Source: Pseudomonadota bacterium (GTDB lineage Bacteria; Pseudomonadota; Alphaproteobacteria; Rhodospirillales; Magnetospirillaceae). From it: a stretch of 14,336 nt of DNA. The stretch spans positions 1-14,336 of the forward strand of contig JAEXAH010000017.1 of assembly GCA_023458315.1 (NCBI GenBank), written 5' to 3'. The notes below the pieces were generated by a model. It did not search any database and was not told the origin of the DNA. It worked only from the letters and a program-made list of their open reading frames with translations. The first letter of the stretch is position 1. Every line of letters starts with the position of its first letter. Positions 14,203 through 14,336 of the stretch are shown in pieces. The translations under genes and the position numbers were made by a program.

Positions 14203-14336
14203 TTAGGAAATGACCTTGGCCACCACGCCGGCGCCGACGGTACGGCCGCCTTCGCGGATGGCGAAGCGCAGGCCCTGGTCCATGGCGATCGGGGCGATCA
14301 GCTTGACGGTCATCTTCACGTTATCGCCCGGCATCA
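14203..14336 (-). CDS. tuf: Elongation factor Tu, 3' end only
   Basis: EF-Tu brings aminoacyl-tRNA to the ribosomal A site. Only the last 43 codons are present; the gene continues past the right edge. They read MPGDNVKMTVKLIAPIAMDQ, GLRFAIREGGRTVGAGVVAK, VIS, the C-terminal beta-barrel domain of EF-Tu, including RFAIREGGRTVGAGVV at the tRNA-binding face. The stop is TAA. tuf upstream of rpsJ is the end of the str operon in many proteobacteria. Which tuf copy this is cannot be told. Confidence 0.97.
   Translation of the reverse strand, partial: MPGDNVKMTVKLIAPIAMDQGLRFAIREGGRTVGAGVVAKVIS

Overview
The window is one continuous ribosomal-protein and secretion gene block, with every gene on the minus strand, so it reads from right to left. 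It corresponds to the S10, spc and alpha operons of bacteria. The order is tuf (3' end only), rpsJ, rplC, rplD, rplW, rplB, rpsS, rplV, rpsC, rplP, rpmC, rpsQ, rplN, rplX, rplE, rpsN, rpsH, rplF, rplR, rpsE, rpmD, rplO, secY, adk, rpsM, rpsK, rpoA, rplQ (5' end only). The sequence is GC-rich. The secY-adk-rpsM order without rpmJ, the rplO and rpsE N-termini and the 338-residue RpoA all point to Alphaproteobacteria. A Rhodospirillales or Magnetospirillum-like organism is my best guess from the protein style; the genus is an inference.

Layout. At 14203-14336 is the C-terminal end of EF-Tu, followed by a hairpin with a T5 run and further hairpins. At 14087-14115 there is a possible promoter (TTGCAC-N17-TATAAC) facing rpsJ, with a leader of about 150 nt that ends in a perfect 13-bp hairpin. 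From 13929 down to 4534, twenty-two ribosomal protein genes (S10 to L15) are packed with gaps mostly of 3-18 nt, plus a few overlaps (ATGA at rplD/rplW, TAATG at rplN/rplX). Then come a structured 174-nt spacer, secY (translocon) and adk (adenylate kinase with a four-cysteine lid). A 202-nt spacer after adk carries a near-consensus sigma-70 promoter (TTGACT-N16-TATAAT) for the alpha operon. The alpha operon is rpsM (TTG start), rpsK, rpoA (GTG start) and rplQ.

Together the genes make structural proteins of both ribosomal subunits, the alpha subunit of RNA polymerase that transcribes them, the membrane channel for nascent proteins, an enzyme of adenine nucleotide balance, and an elongation factor. 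This is a growth-linked housekeeping set.

I see no mobile element, CRISPR array, tRNA or rRNA gene, and no accessory or defence gene. The less ordinary content lies in the non-coding DNA: several gene junctions carry strong, mostly T-tract-free inverted repeats, and two promoters can be proposed. These structures were found by eye and have not been folded computationally.
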